Assembly (NCBI GenBank): GCA_016803235.1
Contig: JADCLI010000011.1
Span: 1-64,000 of the forward strand
Source of the DNA: Pimelobacter simplex
Lineage (GTDB): Bacteria > Actinomycetota > Actinomycetes > Propionibacteriales > Nocardioidaceae
Reading direction: 5' to 3'
DNA: 64,000 nucleotides
Of the stretch, positions 8,245 to 17,437 are shown in pieces. The position numbers and the translations under genes were made by a program. The notes below the pieces were generated by a model. That model had not been told where the DNA came from. It saw only the letters and a list, made by a program, of their open reading frames with translations, and made no database searches. Numbering within the stretch: position 1 is the stretch's first letter; every line of letters starts with the position of its first letter.

Positions 8245-8271
8245 AAAGTTGAGTGGAACAGACTCAACTTT
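8245..8271. promoter_or_regulatory. HAIR-like operator upstream of clpB (HspR site)
   Basis: The sequence AAAGTTGAGT - 7 nt - ACTCAACTTT is a perfect 10-bp inverted repeat. It matches the HspR-associated inverted repeat (CTTGAGT-N7-ACTCAAG), which controls dnaK and clpB in Streptomyces and mycobacteria. It lies 75-101 nt upstream of the clpB start. Confidence 0.85.
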
Positions 8272-8345
8272 CGGGACGTTTGGCCTGATGACCGGTCGGA
8301 GCATTCCGGCCAAGATGGAGCCAGACCACTCTCGAGGAGCACTGC

Positions 8346-10937
8346 ATGAGCCAGTTCGGGGCCGACAAGTTCACCACGCGCAGCCGCGAGGCGATCGAGG
8401 CCGCCCAGCTCGCCGCGACCACGGCGGGCAACACCAGCGTCGAGCCGATCCACCTGCTCGTCGCCCTGCTGCTGCAGGAGGACGGGACCGCCGCCCACCT
8501 CGTCGCCAAGGCCGGCGTCGACGTGTCGGCGCTGGTCCACGCGGCCTCGGCCGCGCGCGACGCGCTGCCGCGTGCCAGCGGAGCGACCGTCCAGCACCCG
8601 ACCACCGCCGCCGCGCTGACCCGTGCCCTGGCGTCCGCGCTCGACCTGGCGCGGTCGATGAAGGACGAGTACGTCGCGACCGAGCACCTGCTCATCGCGC
8701 TCGCCACCGTCGAGTCCTCGGCCCAGCAGGTGCTCGGCGACGCGGGCCTGACCGCGGACGCGCTGCGCGAGTCGCTGACGGCCGTGCGCGGCAACCGTCG
8801 CGTCACCTCGCAGGACGCCGAGGCGACGTACGAGGCGCTGGAGAAGTACTCCGTCGACCTCACCGCCGCAGCCGAGGAGGGCAAGCTGGACCCGGTCATC
8901 GGCCGCGACCAGGAGATCCGGCGCGTGGTGCAGGTGCTGTCGCGTCGTACCAAGAACAACCCGGTCCTCATCGGTGAGCCCGGCGTCGGCAAGACCGCCG
9001 TCGTCGAGGGCCTCGCGCAGCGCGTGGTCGCCGGCGACGTCCCCGACTCGCTCAAGGGCAAGCGGGTGCTCTCGCTCGACCTGATGGGCATGGTCGCGGG
9101 CGCGAAGTACCGCGGCGAGTTCGAGGAGCGGCTCAAGGCCGTCCTCGACGAGATCAAGCAGTCCGAGGGCCAGGTCATCACCTTCATCGACGAGCTGCAC
9201 ACCGTCGTCGGCGCGGGCGCCGGAGGGGACAGCCAGATGGACGCCGGCAACATGCTCAAGCCGATGCTGGCCCGCGGCGAGCTGCACATGATCGGTGCGA
9301 CCACGCTCGACGAGTACCGCGAGTCGATCGAGAAGGACCCCGCGCTGGAGCGTCGCTTCCAGCAGGTCTTCGTCGGTGAGCCCTCGGTCGAGGACACCAT
9401 CCAGATCCTGCGCGGCATCCAGGAGAAGTACGAGGCGCACCACGGCGTCCGGATCACCGACGCCGCACTGGTCGCCGCAGCCACCCTGTCCGACCGCTAC
9501 ATCTCCGGCCGACAGCTCCCCGACAAGGCGATCGACCTCGTCGACGAGGCCGCGTCCCGGCTGCGGATGGAGATCGAGTCCTCCCCGGAGGAGATCGACC
9601 AGCTCCGCCGCCAGGTCGACCGGCTCAAGATGGAGGAGTTCGCGCTCGCCAAGGAGTCCGACGACGCCTCGCGCGAGCGGCTCGACGCCCTGCGGGCCGA
9701 CCTCGCCGACAAGGAGGAGGAGCTGCGCGGGCTCGAGGCGCGCTGGGAGCGGGAGAAGTCCGAGCTCGAGGGCGAGGGCGTGCTGCGCCGCCAGCTCGAC
9801 CAGCTGCGCGTCGAGGCCGACAAGCTGACCCGCGAGGGCAACCTCGCCCGCGCCAGCGAGATCCTCTACGGCCAGATCCCCGCACTGGAGCAACAGATCA
9901 AGGCCGTCGAGGCGGCCGAGGACACTGTCGCCGCGGGCGAGAAGCTGGTTGGCGAGGAGGTGGGGGCGACTCAGATCGCCGAGGTCGTCGAAGCCTGGAC
10001 CGGCATCCCCACCGGCCGGCTGCTGCAGGGCGAGACCGCCAAGCTGCTCGACATGGAGCAGGTCATCGGCGCCCGCCTGATCGGCCAGGCCGCCGCGGTG
10101 CGCGCCGTCAGCGACGCCGTCCGCCGCGCGCGGGCCGGGATCTCCGACCCCAACCGGCCGACCGGCTCGTTCCTGTTCCTGGGACCCACGGGCGTCGGCA
10201 AGACCGAGCTCGCCAAGTCGCTCGCGGACTTCCTCTTCGACGACGACCGGGCGATCGTGCGCATCGACATGAGCGAGTACGCCGAGAAGCACTCGGTCGC
10301 GCGCCTCGTCGGTGCCCCTCCGGGCTACGTCGGGTACGACGAGGGCGGCCAGCTCACCGAGGCCGTGCGTAGGCGTCCGTACTCCGTCGTGCTGCTCGAC
10401 GAGGTCGAGAAGGCGCATCCCGAGGTCTTCGACATCCTGCTGCAGGTGCTCGACGACGGTCGTCTCACCGACGGCCAGGGCCGCACGGTCGACTTCCGCA
10501 ACACGATCCTGATCCTCACCTCCAACCTGGGATCGCAGTTCCTCGTCGACCCGTCGCTGTCGCCCGAGGTGCAGCGGGAGTCGGTGATGGGCATGGTGCG
10601 GGCCTCGTTCAAGCCGGAGTTCCTCAACCGGCTCGACGAGATCGTCACCTTCGACGCGCTCTCCCGCGAGGACCTGGCGCAGATCGTCGAGCTGCTGCTC
10701 CGCTCGCTGGAGGCGCGGCTCTCGGCCCGCCGGATCGGCCTGTCGGTCACGCCCGAGGCGCGGGCCTGGCTCGCCGAGACCGGCTACGACCCGGCGTACG
10801 GCGCCCGGCCGCTGCGCCGCCTGATCCAGACCGCCATCGGCGACCCGCTCGCCCGGCTGCTCATCGGTGGCGAGGTCACCGACGGTGGCTCGGTCACGGT
10901 CGACCGGGGGGAGGACGGGCTGGTGCTCGCCGGCTGA
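8346..10937 (+). CDS. clpB: ATP-dependent disaggregase ClpB
   Basis: ClpB is the cytosolic AAA+ hexamer that, with DnaK, rescues aggregated proteins. The 863-residue protein has the N-terminal Clp-N repeats (about 1-145), a first nucleotide domain with Walker A GEPGVGKT at 210-217, a coiled-coil middle domain (about 400-520, rich in Glu/Arg/Leu), and a second nucleotide domain with GPTGVGKT at 613-620 followed by the ClpB D2-small domain. Length is typical. GAGGAG lies 6 nt before the ATG. The HAIR operator upstream implies heat-shock control by HspR. The gene stands alone and is followed by two palindromes. Confidence 0.97.
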   Translation: MSQFGADKFTTRSREAIEAAQLAATTAGNTSVEPIHLLVALLLQEDGTAAHLVAKAGVDVSALVHAASAARDALPRASGATVQHPTTAAALTRALASALDLARSMKDEYVATEHLLIALATVESSAQQVLGDAGLTADALRESLTAVRGNRRVTSQDAEATYEALEKYSVDLTAAAEEGKLDPVIGRDQEIRRVVQVLSRRTKNNPVLIGEPGVGKTAVVEGLAQRVVAGDVPDSLKGKRVLSLDLMGMVAGAKYRGEFEERLKAVLDEIKQSEGQVITFIDELHTVVGAGAGGDSQMDAGNMLKPMLARGELHMIGATTLDEYRESIEKDPALERRFQQVFVGEPSVEDTIQILRGIQEKYEAHHGVRITDAALVAAATLSDRYISGRQLPDKAIDLVDEAASRLRMEIESSPEEIDQLRRQVDRLKMEEFALAKESDDASRERLDALRADLADKEEELRGLEARWEREKSELEGEGVLRRQLDQLRVEADKLTREGNLARASEILYGQIPALEQQIKAVEAAEDTVAAGEKLVGEEVGATQIAEVVEAWTGIPTGRLLQGETAKLLDMEQVIGARLIGQAAAVRAVSDAVRRARAGISDPNRPTGSFLFLGPTGVGKTELAKSLADFLFDDDRAIVRIDMSEYAEKHSVARLVGAPPGYVGYDEGGQLTEAVRRRPYSVVLLDEVEKAHPEVFDILLQVLDDGRLTDGQGRTVDFRNTILILTSNLGSQFLVDPSLSPEVQRESVMGMVRASFKPEFLNRLDEIVTFDALSREDLAQIVELLLRSLEARLSARRIGLSVTPEARAWLAETGYDPAYGARPLRRLIQTAIGDPLARLLIGGEVTDGGSVTVDRGEDGLVLAG

Positions 10938-10946
10938 GTCGCGGGG

Positions 10947-10980
10947 TGCAGGAATCGCCGGTCGACCGGCGATTCCTGCA
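10947..10980. terminator. Perfect 34-bp palindrome after clpB
   Basis: A perfect inverted repeat of 34 bp centred on TCGA begins 10 nt after the clpB stop. It would form a 15-bp or longer hairpin and probably terminates clpB. Confidence 0.75.
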
Positions 10981-11010
10981 CTGGGCGGGCGTTGCAACGC
11001 CCGCCCAGTG
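10979..11010. terminator. Perfect 32-bp palindrome abutting the first
   Basis: A second perfect palindrome (centre TTGCAA) overlaps the last two bases of the first. Its sequence is unrelated to the first one. The pair may be a double terminator or a cruciform-forming repeat. Confidence 0.65.
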
Positions 11011-11062
11011 ACAGAACTGCCCGTCAAGTACGTCTCCTGGGCCGGTCTGGTGGAATGGGGCC

Positions 11063-12118
11063 ATGAGCAAGGAGCAGCCCCGGCCGGGACAGGCGACGCT
11101 GGCGGGCGGGCTGATCATCGGCGGGTCCGTGTTCGTGGTGCTCGCCGCGTGGCAGCGGATCTCGACCCTCCACACCCTCGCGGTGCAGGAGGAGCTGCAG
11201 CAGGTCCTCACCGAGCCGATGACCGCCGACCTCGGGCTCGACGCCGACGGGCTCGCGACCGCGATCCGGGTGCTCTGCCTGATCGGCGCGGGCGCCGCGA
11301 CGGCGTCGGCGATCCTCGGGGTCCAGGTCTTCAAGCGCTCGGCCAGCGCCCGGATCGCGCTGACCGCGCTGTCGCCGCTGCTGTTCGTCGGCGGCCTCGC
11401 CACCGCGGGCTTCCTCGCGCCGATGGTGCTCGCCGGGATCGTGCTGCTGTGGCTGCAGCCCACCCGGGACTGGTACGCCGGCCGGCCCTGGGCCCAGCGC
11501 CTCGAGGAGCGGCAGGCGGCCCGACTGGCGGTGCTCCGGTCCGCGTCGCGGCCGACGCCGCCCACGCCACCCGCTCCGCCCCATCCCCACCCGTCCCAGC
11601 ACCAGCACCAGCCCGGCCATCTCCCGGGGCCCGTGGCCGGTCCCGGCTTCGGCGTCGCCCCGCCCGCGCGCGGTCCCGTGGTCGGCGCGCGGCCGCCGGC
11701 CCTGGTCGCGGCGTGCGCGATCACCTGCGTGGTGGCGGTGACGGTCGTGCTGCTCGTGGCCGGGATGGTCGCCTACGTCTCGGCCAACAGCGAGCAGCTG
11801 TTCGCCGAGGTGATGAAGGACCAGCCGGCCTGGCTGAACACCTCGCAGGTCACCGAGCGAGACCTGGTGGCCGGCATCTACGTGCTCCTGGTCGGTGTCA
11901 CCGCCTGCGCCCTGGGCGCGATCGTGCTCGCGGCGCTGGCGTTCGTCGGCCAGAACTGGGCCCGGATCGTGCTCGCGATCAGCGCGGGGGGCGGTGCCGC
12001 GGTCTCGCTGTTCCTCGCGCTCGGCGCGTGGCCGCTGGTGATCCTCGTCGCCGCGCTCGCCGGGACGACCAGCCTGCTGATGCGGCCCGAGGTCTCCCGC
12101 TGGTACGCCGGGCGCTGA
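11063..12118 (+). CDS. Membrane protein with Pro/His-rich central linker
   Basis: The 351-residue product has about three hydrophobic segments in the first 140 residues, then a cytoplasmic-looking linker (about 170-205) very rich in Pro, His and Gln, then about three more segments to the C-terminus. Both halves end in a similar RDWYAGR / SRWYAGR motif (near residue 140 and at the very C-terminus), suggesting an internal duplication. I do not recognise a family. The ATG at 11063 has no strong ribosome binding site. Confidence 0.65.
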   Translation: MSKEQPRPGQATLAGGLIIGGSVFVVLAAWQRISTLHTLAVQEELQQVLTEPMTADLGLDADGLATAIRVLCLIGAGAATASAILGVQVFKRSASARIALTALSPLLFVGGLATAGFLAPMVLAGIVLLWLQPTRDWYAGRPWAQRLEERQAARLAVLRSASRPTPPTPPAPPHPHPSQHQHQPGHLPGPVAGPGFGVAPPARGPVVGARPPALVAACAITCVVAVTVVLLVAGMVAYVSANSEQLFAEVMKDQPAWLNTSQVTERDLVAGIYVLLVGVTACALGAIVLAALAFVGQNWARIVLAISAGGGAAVSLFLALGAWPLVILVAALAGTTSLLMRPEVSRWYAGR

Positions 12119-12126
12119 TCGACCAC

Positions 12127-12172
12127 GACGTCATACGTTCCGTGGGCGATCGCCCACGGAACGAATGACGTC
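12127..12172. terminator. Bidirectional terminator hairpin, 46 bp
   Basis: An inverted repeat of 46 bp with a single mismatch pair, centred on GCGATCGC, fills the gap between two convergent genes. It ends with ATGACGTC arms that are less GC-rich than their surroundings. Confidence 0.75.
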
Positions 12173-12183
12173 AGCGAGACCAC

Positions 12184-13356
12184 TCAGGCCTGCAGGTCGG
12201 CGGCGGCCAGTCGGCGCACCGCCTCGGCGATGACTTCCGGCCTCTTGCAGAACGCCCACCGGACCAGGTGGCGACCGCTGCCCGGGGCGTCCGGGTCGTC
12301 GTAGAAGACCTCCGAGGGGATCGCCACGACACCGGCCCGATCGGGCAGGGCGCGGCAGAAGTCGCCGCCGCTGGTCCAGCCGAGCTCGCTCACGTCGGTG
12401 GTCGCGAAGTAGGTCCCCTCGGGGAGGTACGTCGTCAGCCCGGCCGCCCGCAGCCCGGTGACGAGCTGGTCGCGCTGGGCCTGCAGATCGCGGGCGAGCC
12501 CGGTGGGGAAGGCGTCGCCGGCGTCCAGGGCCGCGGCCACGGCCGGCTGCAGCGGGGACCCGGAGGTGAAGGTCAGCCACTGCTTCGCCGCGCTCACGGC
12601 CGCGACCAGCTCGGCCGGCCCGGTCGCCCAGCCGACCTTCCACCCGGTCACCGACCACGACTTCCCGGCGCTGGACAGGGTGAGGGTGCGCTCGGCCATG
12701 CCGGGCAGCGTCGAGATCGGCACGTGCGGGCGGCCGTCGAAGGTGAGGTGCTCGTAGACCTCGTCGGTCACCACGAGCAGGTCGTGGGCCACCGCGACCC
12801 GCGCGACGGCCGCGAGCTCGTCGGCGTCGAGCACCCGCCCGGTCGGGTTGTGCGGCGTGTTGAGCAGGATCAGCCTGGTCCGCGCGCCGACGGCGGCCTC
12901 GAGCTCGGCCGGGTCGAGACGGAAGTCCGGCGCGCGAAGGGTCACCGGCCGTCGTACGCCGCCGGCGAAGTCGATCATCGCGGTGTAGGAGTCGTAGTAC
13001 GGCTCGAGCACGACCACCTCGTCGCCCGGGTCGACCAGACCGAGGAGGGCGCCGGCGATCGCCTCGGTGCAGCCGGTGGTGACCACGACCTGGCGGTCCG
13101 GGTCGAGCTCGATGCCGTAGCGACGCTGCTGGTGGCGGGCGATCGCCTGGCGCAGCGCCGGGACGCCGGGCCCGGGTGCGTACTGGTTCGCGCCGCCCCG
13201 CAGCGCCGCGACGGCCGCGTCGATGATCTGCGGCGGCCCGTCGGTGTCGGGGAAGCCCTGGCCGAGGTTGACGGCACCGGTCCGGACGGCGAGGGCGGAC
13301 ATCTCGGCGAAGATGGTCGTCCCCATCCCGGCGACGCGTCGGGCAGCAGCAGGCAT
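12184..13356 (-). CDS. PLP-dependent class I/II aminotransferase (DapC-like)
   Basis: A 390-residue fold-type I aminotransferase. The PLP lysine is Lys232 in SSAGKSWSVTGWK; NTPHNPTGR (about 166-174) and DEVYEHL (198-204) are the usual cofactor-binding blocks. It resembles the group containing mycobacterial DapC (N-succinyldiaminopimelate aminotransferase) and methionine/kynurenine-type aminotransferases; substrate cannot be fixed from sequence. The ATG at 13354-13356 has no ribosome binding site but a TATCGT box 7 nt upstream, indicating a leaderless transcript. It is divergent from pyrE with only 27 bp between the starts. Confidence 0.88.
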   Translation of the reverse strand: MPAAARRVAGMGTTIFAEMSALAVRTGAVNLGQGFPDTDGPPQIIDAAVAALRGGANQYAPGPGVPALRQAIARHQQRRYGIELDPDRQVVVTTGCTEAIAGALLGLVDPGDEVVVLEPYYDSYTAMIDFAGGVRRPVTLRAPDFRLDPAELEAAVGARTRLILLNTPHNPTGRVLDADELAAVARVAVAHDLLVVTDEVYEHLTFDGRPHVPISTLPGMAERTLTLSSAGKSWSVTGWKVGWATGPAELVAAVSAAKQWLTFTSGSPLQPAVAAALDAGDAFPTGLARDLQAQRDQLVTGLRAAGLTTYLPEGTYFATTDVSELGWTSGGDFCRALPDRAGVVAIPSEVFYDDPDAPGSGRHLVRWAFCKRPEVIAEAVRRLAAADLQA

Positions 13357-13383
13357 GGGCACGACGATAGATAACCTGTGCGC
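13357..13383. promoter_or_regulatory. 27-bp divergent leaderless promoter pair
   Basis: The plus-strand -10 TAACCT (13372-13377) lies 6 nt before the pyrE GTG, and the minus-strand -10 TATCGT (complement of 13364-13369) lies 7 nt before the aminotransferase ATG. The two -10 boxes are two bases apart, so each -35 region must lie inside the other gene. Confidence 0.6.
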
Positions 13384-13926
13384 GTGACGACCACGGACAC
13401 CGCCCTCGCCGCCGACATCGACGCCACCTGCCGCCTCACGGGCGAGTTCGTGCTGCGCTCGGGGCAGGTCAGCAACGAGTACTTCGACAAGTACCTCTTC
13501 GAGGCAGACCCGATCCTGCTCGCCCGCGTGGCCCGCGAGGTCGCCCAGCTGCTGCCGGAGGAGGTCGACCTGCTCGGTGCGCTGGAGATGGGCGGCATCC
13601 CGATCGCCACCGCCGTCAGCCAGCTCATGGGCATCCCGGTGGTCTTCGTCCGCAAGAAGGCCAAGGAGTACGGCACCGCCAAGCTCGCCGAGGGCCCGTC
13701 GTACGACGGCCGCAAGGTCGTGCTCATCGAGGACGTGATCACCACCGGTGGCGCGGTCCGCGACGCGACGAACGCGCTGCGCGCGGGCGGCGCGGTCGTG
13801 GAGACCGTCGTGTGCGCGATCGACCGCAGCCCGGCCGGGGAGAACCCGCTCGCCGACGTCGCGCTCGAGGTCCGCGCGGTGCTCACCAAGGCCGAGCTCG
13901 ACGCGGCACGCGCGGCAGCTCTTTGA
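13384..13926 (+). CDS. pyrE: Orotate phosphoribosyltransferase
   Basis: PyrE joins orotate to PRPP to make OMP in de novo pyrimidine synthesis. The 180-residue protein shows the PRPP-binding loop VVLIEDVITTGGA (112-124) and the catalytic flexible loop with RKKAKEYGT (90-98). Length is normal for the short actinobacterial type. The GTG at 13384 is preferred because a TAACCT -10 box is exactly 6 nt upstream; the GTG at 13378 would fall inside the presumed transcription start. Confidence 0.95.
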   Translation: MTTTDTALAADIDATCRLTGEFVLRSGQVSNEYFDKYLFEADPILLARVAREVAQLLPEEVDLLGALEMGGIPIATAVSQLMGIPVVFVRKKAKEYGTAKLAEGPSYDGRKVVLIEDVITTGGAVRDATNALRAGGAVVETVVCAIDRSPAGENPLADVALEVRAVLTKAELDAARAAAL

Positions 13927-13958
13927 TCTTGGCGGTCGCTCCGCTCCGGAGCTTCTGA

Positions 13959-15167
13959 TCAGTCCTGCTCCTCGACCGCGCTGGCGATCACGATGTCGTT
14001 GGCCGCCGCCCACTGGGCGAGGTCGCGCTTCTCGATCGCCGCGGCCATCAGGTCGGGGAACTGGTCGGGCGTGCACGCGAAGGCGGGGACGCCGATCGCG
14101 GCCAGCGCGGCCGCGTGCGTCGCGTCGTACGACGGCGCCCCGGAGTCGCTGAGCGCGAGCAGCGCGACCATCGCCGCGCCCGACGAGGTGATCGCGTTGG
14201 CGCGGCGCAGCATCTCCTCGGCGATGCCGCCCTCGTAGAGGTCGCTGATCAGCACCAGGACCGTCTCCTCGGGCCGGTCGATCAGCGACTGGCAGTAGGC
14301 GAGGGCGCGGTTGATGTCGGTGCCGCCGCCGAGCTGGACGCCGAAGAGCACGTCGACCGGGTCCTCGATCTCGTCGGTGAGGTCGACGACCTCGGTGTCG
14401 AAGGCGACCAGCCGGGTGGACACCGCGCGCAGCGAGGCGAGCACGGCGCCGAAGACGCTGGAGTACACCACCGACTCGGCCATCGACCCGGACTGGTCGA
14501 TGCACAAGATGATGTGCCGCTGGGTCTGCCGGTTGCGGCGGGCGTGGCCGTGGAGCCGCTCGGGGACGACGGTGCCGTGCTCGGGCAGGTAGTGCTTGAG
14601 GTTGGCGGCGATCGTGCGCCGCCAGTCGATCTCGTGGTGCCGGGGACGCCGGGTGCGGGCGGCCCGGTCCACGGCGCCGGACACCGCCTGGACGGTCCTG
14701 CTGTGCAGCCGCTCCTCGAGCTGGTCGGTGACCGCCCGGACGACGGCGCGGGCGGTCGCGCGGCTGTGCTCGGGGATCACCCGGTTGAGGCCGACCAGGG
14801 TGGTGACCAGGTTGAGGTCCGGCTGCACCGCGGCCATCGTCTCCGGCTCGAGCAGCAGCTCGTGGAGGCCGAGCCGGTCCATCGCGTCGGCCTGCATCAC
14901 CTGCACCACCGAGGACGGGAAGTAGGTGCGGATGTCGCCGAGCCAGCGGTTCACGCCGGGTGCGGAGCGGCCGAGCCCGCCGCGGCGCGGGCCGCCGGGC
15001 CGACCGGAGCCGGCGCCGCTGCCGTCGTAGAGCTCGGACAGGGCGCGGTCGCGGACCAGGTCCTCCGCCGACAGGTGGACGTCGGCGGGATCGGCCTCGT
15101 CGCCGCCGAGGACCAGGCGCCAGCGGGTGAGCCGGTCGCGGGGCTCGGGCACGGGGGACTCGGTCAT
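13959..15167 (-). CDS. VWA domain protein (CoxE-like) of the MoxR cluster
   Basis: The 402-residue protein has an N-terminal helical region with a Gly/Arg-rich linker (GAGSGRPGGPRRGG) and a C-terminal von Willebrand A domain. The MIDAS is complete: DQSGS from Asp224, a Thr in GGGTDINRAL, and Asp in ISDLYEGG. VWA proteins encoded with MoxR ATPases typically act as metal-dependent adaptors for the ATPase. The ATG has GGAGG 7 nt upstream and overlaps the DUF5682 stop (ATGA), so it is the last gene of a coupled four-gene operon. Confidence 0.87.
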   Translation of the reverse strand: MTESPVPEPRDRLTRWRLVLGGDEADPADVHLSAEDLVRDRALSELYDGSGAGSGRPGGPRRGGLGRSAPGVNRWLGDIRTYFPSSVVQVMQADAMDRLGLHELLLEPETMAAVQPDLNLVTTLVGLNRVIPEHSRATARAVVRAVTDQLEERLHSRTVQAVSGAVDRAARTRRPRHHEIDWRRTIAANLKHYLPEHGTVVPERLHGHARRNRQTQRHIILCIDQSGSMAESVVYSSVFGAVLASLRAVSTRLVAFDTEVVDLTDEIEDPVDVLFGVQLGGGTDINRALAYCQSLIDRPEETVLVLISDLYEGGIAEEMLRRANAITSSGAAMVALLALSDSGAPSYDATHAAALAAIGVPAFACTPDQFPDLMAAAIEKRDLAQWAAANDIVIASAVEEQD

Positions 15168-17437
15168 CGGCTCACCTCCAGCCCGAGGAGCGCGGCCACC
15201 CGGCGGGCGGCGTCGCGGCCGGCGACCAGGTCGAGCTCGGGGACGGCGTCGCTGTGGTCGTGGTCGAGGTTGCGGACCCGGGTCGCCACCTGGCGGCGCT
15301 CGGCGGGCGGGAACCGGGCGAAGGTACGACGCAGCAGCGGCAGCAGGTCCTCGAAGACGGACTCCTCGACCCGGCCGACCCACTCGTCCACCATCGCGAG
15401 CAGGGTCGGGTCGTGCAGCAGGAGCACGGACTCGCCCTCGAGGAAGCCGTCGAGCCACGCGGCCGCGTGGACCGGGGAGGCACCGACCGAGAGCTGGCGG
15501 CTGAGCCGCTCGGCCGCGCGCTCGGCCACCAGGTGCCCGCCGTCGAGCAGGATCCGGTTGACCCGGCCGGCGACCGAGCCGTGCACCCGGTCGTCCGCGG
15601 CCACGCCGGCCAGCGCCTCACGCCACCGGTCGACGCCGACCCCGCCCAGGGCGATGCCGCGCTGGGCGCTGTCGATGGAGCCGCGCAGGGCGGCGGCCGC
15701 GTCGTCGTCGAGCCCGCTGCAGGCGGCCCGCAGTTCGACCGCCGAGCGGACGACGACGGTGGTGAGGACCTCGCGGACCCGGCCCAGGTCGGCACGCCGC
15801 ACGTCGCCGTAGCGCTGGGTGCGGGCCAGCGGCTCGATCGCGTCGAGCAGGGCGCGGGTGTCGTGCTGGTGGGCCGTCGCGGCGGCGAGCGCGTCGACCA
15901 CGGTGGCGAGGGCGCGCGGCAGGTCGGCGACCAGCGCGGACTCGACCAGCCGGCCGAGCGTGGCCAGGTCCGTCGCGGCGGCCGCCGCCTCCTGGACCCG
16001 GGTCTCCGCGGCCCCGAGCACGGTCGTGCCGAGCAGCCCGGCCTCCACCAGCGAGACCGCGAACTCCGGCTGCCACTCGAGGTCCCAGGCCTCCTTGAAC
16101 GTGCCGGTCGTGCGGCCGGCGTCGCCGGGCGTGCCCCACGGGACCCCGAGGAGGGCGAGCCGGTGCAGCAGCCGGGAGCGCTCGAGCTGGCCCTCCTTGC
16201 GCAGGTCGAGGGTGATCGTCGTCGGCGTCGGGGACGGCTTGAGCCGCAGCCGGCGCTGCGTGCGGGCGAGGTCCTCGGCGAGCGGCACCAGGGGTACGGC
16301 GTCGGGCACCCGGCCGAGCTCCTCGCCGATCACCAGCCGCCGCTGCACCAGACCGAGCGGGACCGCCGAGCCGCCGCAGAGCACGGTCTGGCTGGCGTCC
16401 ATCAGCTCGTCGAGGCCGGCCGTCGGGCGACCTCGGACGGCGGCCAGCGCCTCCGCCATCCGTACCGCCTCGACCACGGTCGCGGGCGCGGCGTCGAGGC
16501 CGTCCTCGCGCAGGGCCCGGGCCACCCGGGTCAGCCAGCCGGGGACGACGTCGCCGGGCCGGTCCTCGACCCAGCAGGCGAACAGGTGCTGGTACCACCC
16601 GGGTGAGGTGACGCCGGCGCCGTACCCGCTCGCGTAGGCCAGCCGGCCCGCCGTCCACGGCGCCCAGGTCGCGGTCACCTTGACCCTCGGCAGCCCGGAC
16701 AACAGCTTGTTGTCGGCCGCCTGCGACGGGAAGGTCGCCGGTTCGAGCGCGGGCGCGTGGAAGGCGCCGCACACGAAGGCGATCCGGGCGTGGCCCTCCT
16801 TGATCGTCGCGCGCAGGACCCTGCGCATCGCCGCCTCACGGCGCAGGTTGTCGTCGCCGACCGGGCCGGCCGCGCGGGCCTCGGCCATCGCCTCGCGCAG
16901 CAGGGCGAACCGGGCGAGCGAGGACTCGGCGCGGTGCTCGACGGCGTCCTCCCACCAGCGCTCGGGGTCGTCGTAGCCGGCCGCGGTGGCGAGCAGGGTG
17001 ATCGGGTCGGTGCACTCGGCGGGCTCCTCGTCGGGTCCCTGGGCGGGTCCCTCGGCGGGTCCCTCGGCGGGGGCGAGGGAGTGGGCGGCGGGCAGGTCGG
17101 CGAACCGGACGGGTACGCCGCGGGCGACCGCCCAGGTCAGCGCGACCCACTCGGGCGAGAAGGCGGCCATCGGGTAGAACGCCGCCCGCCACGGCTCGGC
17201 CGTCGCGTAGGCCAGGCCCGCCACCGGCGGCACGAGCCCGTCGCCGACGTACCGGACGAGGGCGTCGAGCTCCGGCGGTCCCTCGATCAGGACCACGTCG
17301 GCCGCGAGCTCCTCGAGCGCGCCCGCGACCGAGCGCGCCGAGCCCGGGCCGTGGTGACGGACTCCGAGGACCTCGACCCTGGCCGCGCCCCGGGGAGTCA
17401 GGTCAGCTCCCGGCAGGCGCGGTAGAGGTCGGCCCAC
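15164..17437 (-). CDS. DUF5682 family protein
   Basis: A roughly 750-residue DUF5682 protein. The N-terminus carries GVRHHGPGSARS and IEGPPE, and later VCGAFHAPAL; this combination of His and Glu motifs recalls the TraB/EreA/ChaN hydrolase fold (inference). The rest is helical, Ala/Leu/Arg-rich, without recognised motifs. The start is uncertain: GTG at 17437 gives 757 residues and overlaps moxR by 40 nt, whereas a CTG at 17399-17401, with GGGAG 5 nt upstream, overlaps the moxR stop as CTGA and places the conserved GVRHH motif near the N-terminus. It sits between the MoxR and VWA genes and presumably works with them. Confidence 0.82.
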   Translation of the reverse strand: MGRPLPRLPGADLTPRGAARVEVLGVRHHGPGSARSVAGALEELAADVVLIEGPPELDALVRYVGDGLVPPVAGLAYATAEPWRAAFYPMAAFSPEWVALTWAVARGVPVRFADLPAAHSLAPAEGPAEGPAQGPDEEPAECTDPITLLATAAGYDDPERWWEDAVEHRAESSLARFALLREAMAEARAAGPVGDDNLRREAAMRRVLRATIKEGHARIAFVCGAFHAPALEPATFPSQAADNKLLSGLPRVKVTATWAPWTAGRLAYASGYGAGVTSPGWYQHLFACWVEDRPGDVVPGWLTRVARALREDGLDAAPATVVEAVRMAEALAAVRGRPTAGLDELMDASQTVLCGGSAVPLGLVQRRLVIGEELGRVPDAVPLVPLAEDLARTQRRLRLKPSPTPTTITLDLRKEGQLERSRLLHRLALLGVPWGTPGDAGRTTGTFKEAWDLEWQPEFAVSLVEAGLLGTTVLGAAETRVQEAAAAATDLATLGRLVESALVADLPRALATVVDALAAATAHQHDTRALLDAIEPLARTQRYGDVRRADLGRVREVLTTVVVRSAVELRAACSGLDDDAAAALRGSIDSAQRGIALGGVGVDRWREALAGVAADDRVHGSVAGRVNRILLDGGHLVAERAAERLSRQLSVGASPVHAAAWLDGFLEGESVLLLHDPTLLAMVDEWVGRVEESVFEDLLPLLRRTFARFPPAERRQVATRVRNLDHDHSDAVPELDLVAGRDAARRVAALLGLEVSR

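Noticed and set aside
8184..11027. 947-residue open frame antisense to clpB
   Set aside because: Reverse-complement shadow caused by high GC3 codons of clpB.
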